Under the pieces are notes generated by a model. That model ran no database searches and was not told the DNA's origin. It saw nothing but the letters and a program-made list of their open reading frames with translations. Of a stretch of 64,000 bases of DNA, positions 26,702-35,104 are shown piece after piece (within the stretch, counting starts at the first letter, position 1; every line of letters begins with the position of its first letter). Position numbers and translations under genes: made by a program. This DNA comes from JAEXOD01 sp937930275 (GTDB taxonomy: Bacteria > Bacteroidota > Ignavibacteria > Ignavibacteriales > Melioribacteraceae), in the NCBI GenBank assembly GCA_036733965.1, contig DAIMZL010000004.1:1-64000 (forward strand), given 5' to 3'.

Positions 26702-27343
26702 TTGGGTCAGAAAACAAATCCAATAGGTTTAAGAGTCGGCGTAATAAGAGGCTGGGATTCTAACTGGTATGAAAATCACAGTTATTCTAGCAAATTAGTA
26801 GAGGACAAGAAATTACGGACATACTTAAGAAACCGTCTTAAAAAAGCCGGCCTATCAAGAATAATTATTGATAGGACATCAAAAAACATTACAGTTACAT
26901 TATATACTTCACGTCCGGGAGTAGTTATCGGTAAAAGCGGTAAGGAAATTACACAGCTTGAAGAAGAATTAAAGAAAATTACCGATAAAGAAGTAAAAGT
27001 ACAGATATCTGAAATAAAACGTCCTGAAATTGACGCAAACTTAGTAGCCGAAAACATAGCTACCCAGATAGAAGGACGAATTTCATTTAGAAGAGCGATG
27101 AAGCAATCAATTTCATCTGCTATGCGAATGGGAGCAGAAGGTATCAGAATTATGTGTTCGGGACGTTTAGGCGGTGCCGAAATGGCAAGAACCGAGCAGT
27201 ATAAAGAAGGAAAAATACCATTACATACCCTACGTGCAGATATTGATTACGCAACCGCTACCGCCAGAACTATATACGGTGCAATAGGCATAAAAGTATG
27301 GATATCTAATGGCGAGAAATTAGGTAAACGTGTATCAGAATAA
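26702..27343 (+). CDS. rpsC: 30S ribosomal protein S3
   Basis: A 213-residue S3 starting at TTG after CAGGAG; translation gives the universal MGQKTNPIGLRVG. The KH domain has GVVIGKSGKEI, and the C-terminal domain has SGRLGGAEMARTEQYKEG. S3 lines the mRNA entry channel. No upstream ATG in frame offers an alternative. Confidence 0.97.
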   Translation: MGQKTNPIGLRVGVIRGWDSNWYENHSYSSKLVEDKKLRTYLRNRLKKAGLSRIIIDRTSKNITVTLYTSRPGVVIGKSGKEITQLEEELKKITDKEVKVQISEIKRPEIDANLVAENIATQIEGRISFRRAMKQSISSAMRMGAEGIRIMCSGRLGGAEMARTEQYKEGKIPLHTLRADIDYATATARTIYGAIGIKVWISNGEKLGKRVSE

Positions 27344-27361
27344 GAGCTTAGAGGTTAATTA

Positions 27362-27784
27362 ATGTTACAGCCAAAAAGAGTAAAATATAGAAAATCGCAG
27401 CGCGGAAGAAGAAGAGGCTTTGCCACACGCGGTCATAGAGTAGATTTTGGCGATTTCGGATTAAAAGCTTTAGAACCTGCATGGATTACCAGCAGACAAA
27501 TTGAAGCATGTAGAATTGCTATTACAAGAAAGATGAAGCGTGACGGTAAAGTGTGGATTAGAATTTTCCCCGATAAGCCGGTTTCTAAAAAGCCATTAGA
27601 AACACGTATGGGAAAAGGAAAAGGCGCTCCTGAATTTTGGGTAGCTGTTATTAAACCGGGAAGAGTTATGTTTGAAGTTTCCGGTGTATCAAAGGAATTA
27701 GCAACAGAAGCTTTAACAGTTGCTATGCACAAGTTACCTATTAAAGCTAAAATAGTTGTAAGACCAGATTACGAACAGGAGTAG
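27362..27784 (+). CDS. rplP: 50S ribosomal protein L16
   Basis: A 140-residue L16 with MLQPKRVKYRKSQRGRRRG at the start and the conserved FGLKALEPAWITSRQIEA and RMGKGKGAPEFWVA motifs. It organises 23S rRNA around the A site. The Arg that is hydroxylated in some bacteria lies in the RMGKGKG loop region. Confidence 0.97.
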   Translation: MLQPKRVKYRKSQRGRRRGFATRGHRVDFGDFGLKALEPAWITSRQIEACRIAITRKMKRDGKVWIRIFPDKPVSKKPLETRMGKGKGAPEFWVAVIKPGRVMFEVSGVSKELATEALTVAMHKLPIKAKIVVRPDYEQE

Positions 27785-27791
27785 CAGTAAG

Positions 27792-28001
27792 ATGAAAATT
27801 TACGAAATTCGCGAAATGAGTACTGAAGAGCTAGTTAAAAGAATAGCTGAAGAAGAGAATAATCTTATTGATTTAAGATTTCAAAATGCGCTTAAAACAC
27901 TTACAAATACTGCTAAATTACGCAATGTAAGAAAAGACATAGCCAAGATGAAAACAGTCCTAACGCAAAGAGAATTAGGACAAAAAGACGGAGAAAAGTA
28001 G
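27792..28001 (+). CDS. rpmC: 50S ribosomal protein L29
   Basis: A 69-residue, two-helix L29 (EIREMSTEELVKRIAEEE, then RNVRKDIAKMKTVLTQRE). It sits beside L23 at the tunnel exit. It follows rplP by 7 bases and precedes rpsQ by 5. Confidence 0.95.
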   Translation: MKIYEIREMSTEELVKRIAEEENNLIDLRFQNALKTLTNTAKLRNVRKDIAKMKTVLTQRELGQKDGEK

Positions 28002-28006
28002 TATTT

Positions 28007-28264
28007 ATGGAAACTAAAAGCAACAGAAAGACTAAAGTTGGTGAAGTAATTTCTACTAAAATGGAAAAAAGCATAGTAGTAGCAATAGAAAGACAAGTTT
28101 CTCACCCGATTTATAGAAAATATTTCAAAAAAACTACAAAATTAATGGCTCATGATGAAAAGAACGATTGCCATGTTGGCGATATTGTAAAAATAGAAGA
28201 GACTAGACCGCTAAGCAAGAATAAAAAATGGCGTTTAGTTGAAATTGTTGAAAGAGCTAAGTAA
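28007..28264 (+). CDS. rpsQ: 30S ribosomal protein S17
   Basis: An 85-residue OB-fold protein. The S17 signatures are VGEVISTKMEKSIVVAIER, HDEKNDCHVGDIVKIEETRPLS and KNKKWRLVEIVE. It binds helix 11 of 16S rRNA early in assembly. Confidence 0.96.
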   Translation: METKSNRKTKVGEVISTKMEKSIVVAIERQVSHPIYRKYFKKTTKLMAHDEKNDCHVGDIVKIEETRPLSKNKKWRLVEIVERAK

Positions 28265-28291
28265 TTGGTATATCGATAAGGAGTTTAACTA

Positions 28292-28660
28292 ATGATACAG
28301 CAAGAAACAAATTTAGTGGTGGCTGACAATTCCGGAGCCAAAAGAGTACGATGTATTAAGGTACTTGGCGGAACAAGACGCAGATATGCAAGCGTTGGTG
28401 ACGTTATAGTTGTATCCGTAAAATCTGCTATACCGGGTGGAAACGTTAAAAAAGGTGATGTATCTAAAGCCGTTATCGTAAGAACAAAAAAAGAAATTAG
28501 AAGAAATGATGGTTCTTACATAAGATTTGACGAAAATGCCGCAGTATTATTAAATAATCAAGGTGAACCAAGAGGAACACGTATATTTGGTCCCGTTGCT
28601 CGTGAATTACGCGATAAGAAATATATGAAGATTATTTCTTTAGCACCGGAAGTATTATAA
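28292..28660 (+). CDS. rplN: 50S ribosomal protein L14
   Basis: A 122-residue L14. The start MIQQETNLVVADNSGAKRV, the central GDVIVVSVKSAIPGGNVKKG and the end GPVARELRDKKYMKIISLAPEVL match the family along the full length. It forms intersubunit bridges and binds the silencing factor RsfS in other bacteria. Confidence 0.97.
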   Translation: MIQQETNLVVADNSGAKRVRCIKVLGGTRRRYASVGDVIVVSVKSAIPGGNVKKGDVSKAVIVRTKKEIRRNDGSYIRFDENAAVLLNNQGEPRGTRIFGPVARELRDKKYMKIISLAPEVL

Positions 28661-28674
28661 TAAGAGGTTAGGAA

Positions 28675-29004
28675 ATGAAAATTCACAAAAATGATACAGT
28701 AATAGTAATTGCCGGTAACAATAAAGGATCTAAAGGAAAAGTTTTAAAGGTATTTCCTAAGACCGAAAGAGTAATAGTTGAAGGTGTTAACATAAGAAAA
28801 AAACATACAAAACCGTCACAAAAAAATCCTCAAGGCGGAATTGTTGAAAAAGAAGCACCTATTCATGTTTCTAACGTTATGATTGTAGATCCTAAAACAA
28901 ATAAACCTTCACGTATAGGTAAAAAGATTATAATTAATGATAGTACCGGAAAACAACAAAGAATACGCGTTAGTAAATCTAGCGGCGAAATGTTAGATAA
29001 ATAA
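28675..29004 (+). CDS. rplX: 50S ribosomal protein L24
   Basis: A 109-residue KOW-domain L24: NDTVIVIAGNNKGSKGKVLKV, then VIVEGVNIRKKHTKPSQ and a later KPSRIGKKI. It is an assembly initiator near the tunnel exit. The gap to rplN is 14 bases. Confidence 0.96.
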   Translation: MKIHKNDTVIVIAGNNKGSKGKVLKVFPKTERVIVEGVNIRKKHTKPSQKNPQGGIVEKEAPIHVSNVMIVDPKTNKPSRIGKKIIINDSTGKQQRIRVSKSSGEMLDK

Positions 29005-29025
29005 TTTTGAGGAAATAGTTTAAAA

Positions 29026-29694
29026 ATGGCTAAACAAGAAAAAGTACAAAACAAGCAGGCTACGCCAAATAAAAAAGATAAAGCCGGAAAGCAACAAGTT
29101 GCTGAAACAAAACCGGTTGAGAACTTTGTTGAAGAAAAATTACCTGCAAGATTATTTGAAAAATACAAAAGCGAAATTGTAGCAAAATTAATGACCGAAT
29201 TTAACTACTCGAGCGTAATGGAAGTACCAAAAATTGTAAAAATAGTAGTTAATATGGGTGTTGGCGAAGCCGTACAAGATAGCAAGTTATTAGACGAAGC
29301 TATTAAAGACTTAGAAACAATTACCGGACAAAAAGCGTCGGTTCGTACTGCCAGAAAGTCTATTTCTAACTTTAAGTTACGTGAGAACATGAAAATTGGT
29401 GCTATGGTAACTTTAAGACGTGGAAAAATGTATGAATTTTTAGATAGATTTGTAACTTTAGCATTACCACGTGTAAGAGACTTTAAAGGTATTAGCGATA
29501 AATCATTTGACGGACGCGGAAATTATTCTATCGGTATAAAAGAACAAATTATTTTCCCAGAAATAAACATCGATAAAATAAATAAAGTTAGAGGTATGGA
29601 TATTACCTTCGTAACTACCGCAAAAACGGATAAAGAAGCTTATGCACTTTTAGCAGCATTTGGTGTTCCATTTAGAAAGAAAGAAATTAATTAA
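29026..29694 (+). CDS. rplE: 50S ribosomal protein L5 with N-terminal extension
   Basis: A 222-residue L5; the usual bacterial length is about 180. The core begins near residue 42 (ARLFEKYKSEI) and includes VMEVPKIVKIVVNMGVGEA and the 5S rRNA-binding DGRGNYSIGIKEQIIFPEI. The first 40 residues are an extra Lys/Gln/Glu-rich tail without predicted structure. The upstream ATG follows TGAGGA, and a start inside the core would lack an obvious ribosome site, so I keep the extension. L5 holds 5S rRNA and the P-site tRNA elbow. Confidence 0.93.
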   Translation: MAKQEKVQNKQATPNKKDKAGKQQVAETKPVENFVEEKLPARLFEKYKSEIVAKLMTEFNYSSVMEVPKIVKIVVNMGVGEAVQDSKLLDEAIKDLETITGQKASVRTARKSISNFKLRENMKIGAMVTLRRGKMYEFLDRFVTLALPRVRDFKGISDKSFDGRGNYSIGIKEQIIFPEINIDKINKVRGMDITFVTTAKTDKEAYALLAAFGVPFRKKEIN

Positions 29695-29703
29695 GGAATA
29701 AAT

Positions 29704-29973
29704 ATGGCAAGAAAATGCTTATATGCACGCGAAGAGAAGAAGAAAAAAGTTGCAGAAAAATATGCTGCTCTTCGTAAAGAGTTAAAAGAAAAAGGTGATT
29801 ACGAAGCATTACAGCAGTTACCACGAAATGCTTCCCCTATACGTTTACATAATAGATGTTTAATGACCGGAAGACCACGCGGCTACTATAGAAAATTTGG
29901 AGTTTCCAGATTAACTTTTAGAGAAATGGCATTACGCGGTGAAATACCCGGTATAAAAAAAGCAAGTTGGTAA
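29704..29973 (+). CDS. rpsN: 30S ribosomal protein S14, long zinc-free form
   Basis: An 89-residue S14 of the long type. The conserved end RNRCxxTGRPRGY-like segment reads HNRCLMTGRPRGYYRKFGVSR, and REMALRGEIPGIKKASW closes it. The CxxC pairs of the short zinc form are absent. It binds the 30S head. Confidence 0.96.
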   Translation: MARKCLYAREEKKKKVAEKYAALRKELKEKGDYEALQQLPRNASPIRLHNRCLMTGRPRGYYRKFGVSRLTFREMALRGEIPGIKKASW

Positions 29974-29991
29974 TTTTTTGGAGGAAATTAA

Positions 29992-30387
29992 ATGCCAGTA
30001 ACAGATCCGATAGCCGATTATTTAACAAGATTAAGAAATGCTGTTAAAGCCAAAAAGAAATATGTAGAAATTCCGGCTTCGAACATGAAAATAAGTATAA
30101 GCGTAATATTAAAAAATCGCAATTTTATAAAAGATTTTAATATTATTGAAGATAATAAACAAAATATCATTCGTTTACACTTAAAATATTCAGAAATTGG
30201 ACCTGCAATTAGCGGGTTGAAAAGAGTAAGTACTCCGGGTTTACGTAGATATGTACCTGCTGAAAGAGTACCACGTGTATTAAACGGATTGGGATTATCA
30301 ATAATCTCAACATCAAAAGGATTGCTCACAGATAGAGAAGCCAAAGAAGCTAATGTGGGCGGCGAAGTAATTTGCTATATTTGGTAA
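29992..30387 (+). CDS. rpsH: 30S ribosomal protein S8
   Basis: A 131-residue S8. The start DPIADYLTRLRNAVKAKK and the C-terminal LSIISTSKGLLTDREAKEANVGGE are the family motifs. In E. coli S8 represses the spc operon by binding the rplX-rplE region; no such structure was identified by eye here. Confidence 0.97.
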   Translation: MPVTDPIADYLTRLRNAVKAKKKYVEIPASNMKISISVILKNRNFIKDFNIIEDNKQNIIRLHLKYSEIGPAISGLKRVSTPGLRRYVPAERVPRVLNGLGLSIISTSKGLLTDREAKEANVGGEVICYIW

Positions 30388-30405
30388 AATTTAAGAGGTT
30401 TAACT

Positions 30406-30942
30406 GTGTCGAGAATAGGTAAAAAACCGATAAATATTAAAGGTGTTACCGTTAATAAAAGCGGTAATTTAGTAAAAGTAAAAGGACCACTTGGTGAATT
30501 AGAAACCGAGGTAAATCCTTATATAAACGTTGAAATTAACGCCGAAGAGATAGTTGTTACTCGTCCTAACGATGAAAGAACCATTAGAGCGTTGCATGGT
30601 TTAACCAGAGCCTTATTACAAAATATGGTTACAGGAGTAACAACAGGTTTTACAAGAGTATTAGATATTGTAGGCGTAGGATATCGTGTTGAACAAAAGG
30701 GATCTTGTTTATTATTAAACTTAGGTTTCTCTCATCCGATATTGTTTGAACCTCCTGCAGGAATTAAGTTAGAAGCTACTTCAAATACTCAAATTAAAAT
30801 ATTCGGAAGTGATAAAGCGTTAGTTGGATTAATTGCTGCAAAAATACGTTCACTTAAAGAACCTGAACCATATAAAGGAAAAGGTATTAAGTATAGTGAC
30901 GAAGTTATTATAAGAAAAGCCGGTAAAGCAGCAGGTAAATAG
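30406..30942 (+). CDS. rplF: 50S ribosomal protein L6
   Basis: A 178-residue L6 starting at GTG after AAGAGG: SRIGKKPINI, two similar domains, and the end EPEPYKGKGIKYSDEVIIRKAGKAAGK. It lies near the sarcin-ricin loop. No duplication or truncation is seen. Confidence 0.97.
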   Translation: MSRIGKKPINIKGVTVNKSGNLVKVKGPLGELETEVNPYINVEINAEEIVVTRPNDERTIRALHGLTRALLQNMVTGVTTGFTRVLDIVGVGYRVEQKGSCLLLNLGFSHPILFEPPAGIKLEATSNTQIKIFGSDKALVGLIAAKIRSLKEPEPYKGKGIKYSDEVIIRKAGKAAGK

Positions 30943-30966
30943 TAACCTAACGGAGAGAATGAAAAA

Positions 30967-31332
30967 ATGATTAAAAAAGATAATAATCGTAGAGCAAGAA
31001 AACAAGAAAGAGTAAGAAAAAAAATTAAAGGTACACCGGAAAGACCGAGACTTTCAGTTTTCAGAAGCTTAAGCAAAATATATTTACAAGTGATTGACGA
31101 CGTTAACGGAGTCACCCTTGCAAGTGCAAGCAGTTTATCAAAAGAATTAGCCGAAGAGCTAAAAAATACCAAAACTAAAAATGCTCAAAGTAAATTAGTA
31201 GGTAAACTTTTAGGAAAAGTTGCTATTGAAAAAGGGATTGAAACAGTAGTATTCGATAGAAACGGATACGGATATCACGGTAGAATTAAAAGTGCAGCTG
31301 ATGGTGCACGTGAAGCAGGATTGAAATTTTAA
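30967..31332 (+). CDS. rplR: 50S ribosomal protein L18
   Basis: A 121-residue L18: RKKIKGTPERPRLSVFRS, then YLQVIDDVNGVTLASASS and the end YGYHGRIKSAADGAREAGLKF. It binds 5S rRNA with L5. A tRNA-Gln begins 8 bases after its stop, so the rplR-rpsE junction is not the usual direct one. Confidence 0.97.
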   Translation: MIKKDNNRRARKQERVRKKIKGTPERPRLSVFRSLSKIYLQVIDDVNGVTLASASSLSKELAEELKNTKTKNAQSKLVGKLLGKVAIEKGIETVVFDRNGYGYHGRIKSAADGAREAGLKF

Positions 31333-31339
31333 ATTTGAT

Positions 31340-31410
31340 TGCCGGATCGTCTAATGGCAGGACTACGCCCTTTGGAGGCGTCTGTATAGGTTCGAATCCT
31401 GTTCCGGCAG
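31340..31410 (+). tRNA. tRNA-Gln (anticodon TTG) inside the spc gene set
   Basis: Acceptor TGCCGGA pairs fully with TCCGGCA. The D stem GTC/GAC, the anticodon stem ACGCC/GGCGT enclosing CTTTGGA (anticodon TTG), and the T arm with TTCGAAT are all present in 71 bases. The CCA end is not encoded. It lies between rplR and rpsE in the same orientation with no promoter or terminator around it, so it must be cut from the ribosomal protein transcript. Confidence 0.94.
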
Positions 31411-31450
31411 CAAGTTTATTAAGTAAAAATTTGAAACAACGGAGTTAAAA

Positions 31451-31957
31451 TTGAAGCCAAAAAAAGTATCGGGAATTGAAAACCTTAAAGAAAAGGTTGT
31501 ACATATCAATCGAGTAGCTAAAGTAGTAAAAGGCGGTAGAAGATTTAGTTTTAACGCTATAGTAGTAGTTGGTGACGGAAACGGTCACGTAGGAGTTGGC
31601 TTAGGTAAAGCTAATGAAGTTACCGATGCTATTACAAAAGGCATTGAAGATGCAAAGAAAAATTTATATAGAGTTCCTATTGTAAAAGGCACTATCCCTC
31701 ACGAAATTCTTGGTAAATTTGGAGCTGGAAAAGTGTTGTTAAAACCGGCTACTCCCGGTACCGGATTAATTGCCGGCGGCGGAGTTCGTGCAGTATTGGA
31801 ATCTGCCGGTGTAACAGATATATTAACAAAATCGTTAGGTTCTTCTAATTCGCATAATCAAGTTAAAGCTACTTTAAATGGATTAATCAACTTAGTTGAT
31901 GCCTACACAATGGCTAAAAAACGCGGAATGACAGTAACCGAGTTATTTAATTCGTAA
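31451..31957 (+). CDS. rpsE: 30S ribosomal protein S5
   Basis: A 168-residue S5 starting at TTG after ACGGAG. The RNA-binding half (VVHINRVAKVVKGGRRFSF) and the C-terminal half (VKGTIPHEILGKFGAGKVLLKPA, then GGGVRAVLESAGVTDI) are intact. It contributes to decoding fidelity and mRNA unwinding. It is separated from rplR by tRNA-Gln. Confidence 0.97.
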   Translation: MKPKKVSGIENLKEKVVHINRVAKVVKGGRRFSFNAIVVVGDGNGHVGVGLGKANEVTDAITKGIEDAKKNLYRVPIVKGTIPHEILGKFGAGKVLLKPATPGTGLIAGGGVRAVLESAGVTDILTKSLGSSNSHNQVKATLNGLINLVDAYTMAKKRGMTVTELFNS

Positions 31958-31966
31958 GAGGATATG

Positions 31967-32155
31967 ATGAGTAAAAAATTAAAAGTTACCCAGATAAGAA
32001 GCATAATAGATAGACCTTTCACTCAAAAGCGCACAATTGCAGCTTTAGGTTTAGGAAGACCTAATTATGTTAAAGTACACAATGATACACCTCAAATAAG
32101 AGGGATGTTAAATAAAGTAAGTCATCTTGTAAAAGTTGAAGAAATTGAAGAATAG
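31967..32155 (+). CDS. rpmD: 50S ribosomal protein L30
   Basis: A 62-residue L30: KLKVTQIRSIIDRPFTQKRTI, then LGRPNYVKVHNDTPQIRGMLNKV. I choose the second of two adjacent ATG codons, which is better spaced from AAGAGGA. It binds 23S rRNA; some bacteria lack it. It lies in its normal place between rpsE and rplO. Confidence 0.95.
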   Translation: MSKKLKVTQIRSIIDRPFTQKRTIAALGLGRPNYVKVHNDTPQIRGMLNKVSHLVKVEEIEE

Positions 32156-32164
32156 GGTAAAACT

Positions 32165-32629
32165 ATGGATATATTAAGTAATTTAAAATTTGCAGAAGGC
32201 TCCGTTAAAAATAAAAAAAGAGTAGGACGTGGAGAAGGTTCCGGACATGGCGGTACAGCTACTCGTGGTATGAACGGTCAAAGAAGCCGTAGCGGTGCTA
32301 AATTTAAAGCTTGGTTTGAAGGCGGTCAAATGCCTTTACAACGTAGAATTCCGAAAAGAGGTTTTACAAATATTTTCAAAATTCATTATCAAGCTGTTAA
32401 CGTAGAAAAGTTACAAAAGTTAGTTGATGACAAAAAAGTTACCGATGGTGTTATTAATGCCGCAATATTATATAAGTTTGGTGTTATTGCTAAAGCAAGC
32501 GCTCCTTATAAAATTTTAGGTGACGGTGATATTACTGCAGTTCTTAATGTTGAAGCTCATAAATTCAGCGCTTCGGCAAAAAATAAAATAGAAGCATTAG
32601 GCGGATTAACTAAAGAGATAAAAATTTAA
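32165..32629 (+). CDS. rplO: 50S ribosomal protein L15
   Basis: A 154-residue L15 with the glycine-rich N-terminal region KRVGRGEGSGHGGTATRGMNG, the FEGGQMPLQRRIPKRGF motif and a C-terminal globular domain. Its stop overlaps the secY start by one base, so the two are translationally coupled. Confidence 0.97.
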   Translation: MDILSNLKFAEGSVKNKKRVGRGEGSGHGGTATRGMNGQRSRSGAKFKAWFEGGQMPLQRRIPKRGFTNIFKIHYQAVNVEKLQKLVDDKKVTDGVINAAILYKFGVIAKASAPYKILGDGDITAVLNVEAHKFSASAKNKIEALGGLTKEIKI

Positions 32630-33957
32630 TGAGTAGGCTACAAGATACCTTTCGTAATATTTTTAAGATTACAGAATTAAGGCAAAAGATTGTTTATACT
32701 TTAGCCTTACTTTTGATTGTAAGAGTTGGTTCCCATATTACTTTGCCCGGAATCGACTCGTTTTTATTATCTGAAGCTATGAGTAATAAGACTTCAGATA
32801 ATTTATTTGGCTTATACGACTTGTTTGTAGGCGGTGCATTTTCTAATGCTGCTATATTTGCGCTTGGTATAATGCCTTACATCAGTTCATCTATTATTAT
32901 TCAGCTTTTAGGTGCTGTTGTTCCTTACTTCCAAAAACTTCAACAAGAAGGTGAAGAAGGTAGGAAAAAAATTACACAGTTAACCAGGTACGGAACGGTT
33001 TTTATTTCCGCTTTCCAAGCTTGGGGAACTACTATTCATTTAAATAATTTAACATATGACGGTCAATCAATTGTTGCAGCTCCCGGATTTGCTTTTACGG
33101 TAACTACGGTTGTATTTTTAGTTGCCGGTACAATGTTTATTATGTGGATGGGTGAGCAAATAACCGAAAGAGGAATAGGAAACGGTATTTCTTTAATAAT
33201 ATTTATTAATATTATTAATAGGTTGCCATTTTCGCTATTAGATGAATATCGTTTAATTGCTGCAGGACAAAGAAATATTATTATTGAAATTATAATATTA
33301 GCGTTTATGGTTATTGTTATTGCCGGTATTGTTTTAGTTACACAAGGTACAAGAAGAATTCCGGTTCAATATGCTAAACGTGTAGTAGGAAGAAAAGTTT
33401 ATGGCGGAGTAACACAGTATATACCTTTAAGAGTGAATACTGCCGGTGTAATGCCCATCATTTTCGCACAATCTATTATGTTTATTCCAAGCACAGTTCT
33501 TTCATTTTTCCCTGAAAGCGAAGCAATGCAAACATTAGCATCATATTTTGTGCATACATCTTTTTCTTACTCAATAATTTATGCTTTAATAATTGTTTTC
33601 TTTACATATTTTTATACCGCAATTGCATTTAACCCGCAAGATGTAGCTGAAAATATGAAAAAACAAGGTGGTTTTGTTCCTGGTATTAGACCGGGTAAAC
33701 CAACTGCGGAGTTTATTGATAACATTTTAACTAAAATTACATTGCCTGGAAGTATCTTTTTGGCAATAATCGCAATTCTTCCGGCTTTTGTTTCCAGATT
33801 TGGAGTATCAGGTAGTTTTGCCTCATTTTTTGGCGGTACAAGTTTACTAATTATGGTTGGTGTAGCATTAGATACATTACAACAGATTGAATCGCACTTA
33901 TTGATGAGACATTATGACGGATTTATGAAATCAGGTAAAATAAAAGGTAGAAGATAA
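32629..33957 (+). CDS. secY: Preprotein translocase subunit SecY
   Basis: A 442-residue, ten-helix channel subunit. The plug and helix 2 region has FVGGAFSNAAIFALGIMPYISSSIIIQLL. The FGVSGSFASFFGGTSLLIMVGVALD region contains helices 9-10, and the C-terminus ends HYDGFMKSGKIKGRR. With SecE (7815) it makes the inner-membrane export channel. It overlaps rplO by a single base. The cytosolic loop RRIPVQYAKRVVG is intact. Confidence 0.97.
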   Translation: MSRLQDTFRNIFKITELRQKIVYTLALLLIVRVGSHITLPGIDSFLLSEAMSNKTSDNLFGLYDLFVGGAFSNAAIFALGIMPYISSSIIIQLLGAVVPYFQKLQQEGEEGRKKITQLTRYGTVFISAFQAWGTTIHLNNLTYDGQSIVAAPGFAFTVTTVVFLVAGTMFIMWMGEQITERGIGNGISLIIFINIINRLPFSLLDEYRLIAAGQRNIIIEIIILAFMVIVIAGIVLVTQGTRRIPVQYAKRVVGRKVYGGVTQYIPLRVNTAGVMPIIFAQSIMFIPSTVLSFFPESEAMQTLASYFVHTSFSYSIIYALIIVFFTYFYTAIAFNPQDVAENMKKQGGFVPGIRPGKPTAEFIDNILTKITLPGSIFLAIIAILPAFVSRFGVSGSFASFFGGTSLLIMVGVALDTLQQIESHLLMRHYDGFMKSGKIKGRR

Positions 33958-33976
33958 TCAAAAAATTTATTATATT

Positions 33977-34732
33977 GTGATTCTGATTAAAAATATTTCG
34001 GAAATTGAGCTAATTCGTGAAAGTTCAAGAATTGTTGCAGAGACTTTACAACTTGTAAAAAGTTATGTAAAACCGGGAATAACGACTTTTGAGTTGGATC
34101 AGATAGCAGAAGATTACATAAGAAGTAATAATGGTATCCCTGCTTTTAAGGGATACGGATACGGCACTCCGTTTCCTGCTACAATTTGTGCATCTATAGA
34201 TGAAGAAGTTGTACACGGCATACCGAGTGATAGAGTGTTAAAAGAAGGCGAAATTATTTCAGTTGATATTGGTGTTCTTAAAAATAATTATTATGGTGAT
34301 GCTGCTTTAACGATTGCCGTAGGTGAAATTTCAGAAGAAAAAAGACAATTAATGAAAGTTACGGAAGAGTCTTTGTACAAAGGAATTGAAGCTGCCGTTG
34401 CAGGTAATCGAATAGGAGATATCTCATATGCCGTACAAAATTATGTTGAAAAATACGGATACGGAGTAGTAAGAGACTTAACCGGACACGGTGTAGGTCG
34501 AAAATTACATGAAGATCCTCAAATTCCAAATTACGGCAGAAAGAAATCAGGACCGGAAATTAAAAACGGTATGACAATAGCAATTGAACCAATGATAAAT
34601 ATGGGAACATATAAAGTTACTGTTGCAGATGACGAATGGACAATAACGACATTAGATAATTTACCTTCAGCTCATTTTGAGCATACAATAGCAATAATAA
34701 ACGGAAAACCAGAAATATTAAGTGTTTGTTAA
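33977..34732 (+). CDS. map: Methionine aminopeptidase, type I
   Basis: A 251-residue type I enzyme removing N-terminal Met from new proteins. The metal ligands are seen in SVDIGVLKNNYYGDAALT (two Asp), LTGHGVGRKLHEDP (His), IAIEPMINMG (Glu) and FEHTIAI (Glu). It starts at GTG, and no good ribosome site precedes it, so initiation may depend on secY translation 19 bases upstream. Its position between secY and infA is common. Confidence 0.96.
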   Translation: MILIKNISEIELIRESSRIVAETLQLVKSYVKPGITTFELDQIAEDYIRSNNGIPAFKGYGYGTPFPATICASIDEEVVHGIPSDRVLKEGEIISVDIGVLKNNYYGDAALTIAVGEISEEKRQLMKVTEESLYKGIEAAVAGNRIGDISYAVQNYVEKYGYGVVRDLTGHGVGRKLHEDPQIPNYGRKKSGPEIKNGMTIAIEPMINMGTYKVTVADDEWTITTLDNLPSAHFEHTIAIINGKPEILSVC

Positions 34733-34738
34733 GGATAT

Positions 34739-34957
34739 ATGGCTAAACAAGGACAGATAAAAGTTGACGGAATAGTAACCGAAACATTACCGAATGCCTA
34801 TTTTAAGGTAAAACTTGAAAACGGGCATGAGATTTTGGCACATATATCCGGTAAGATGCGAATGCATTTTATAAAGATATTAGTAGGTGATAAAGTTGCA
34901 ATTGAGCTTTCTCCTTACGATTTAAATAAAGGTAGAATAACATACAGATATAAATAG
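34739..34957 (+). CDS. infA: Translation initiation factor IF-1
   Basis: A 72-residue OB-fold protein, the exact family length: IKVDGIVTETLPNAYFKVKLENGH, then AHISGKMRMHFIKILVGDKVAIELSPYDLNKGRI. It blocks the A site during initiation. It is 6 bases after map and 9 before rpmJ. Confidence 0.97.
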   Translation: MAKQGQIKVDGIVTETLPNAYFKVKLENGHEILAHISGKMRMHFIKILVGDKVAIELSPYDLNKGRITYRYK

Positions 34958-34966
34958 GGACTATCG

Positions 34967-35080
34967 ATGAAAGTACGTGCATCCATCAAAAAAATGTGTG
35001 AAAGTTGCAAAATAATTAAAAGGAACGGCGTTGTAAGGGTAATTTGCAAGAACCCAAAACATAAACAACGTCAAGGATAA
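34967..35080 (+). CDS. rpmJ: 50S ribosomal protein L36 (zinc form)
   Basis: A 37-codon gene reading MKVRASIKKMCESCKIIKR, with NGVVRVICKNPKHKQRQG at the end. Cys11, Cys14, Cys27 and His32 make the zinc ribbon, so it is the C+ form. It is in its usual place between infA and rpsM. Confidence 0.96.
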   Translation: MKVRASIKKMCESCKIIKRNGVVRVICKNPKHKQRQG

Positions 35081-35104
35081 ACAATTAATTAGGAGGTTAA
35101 CGAT

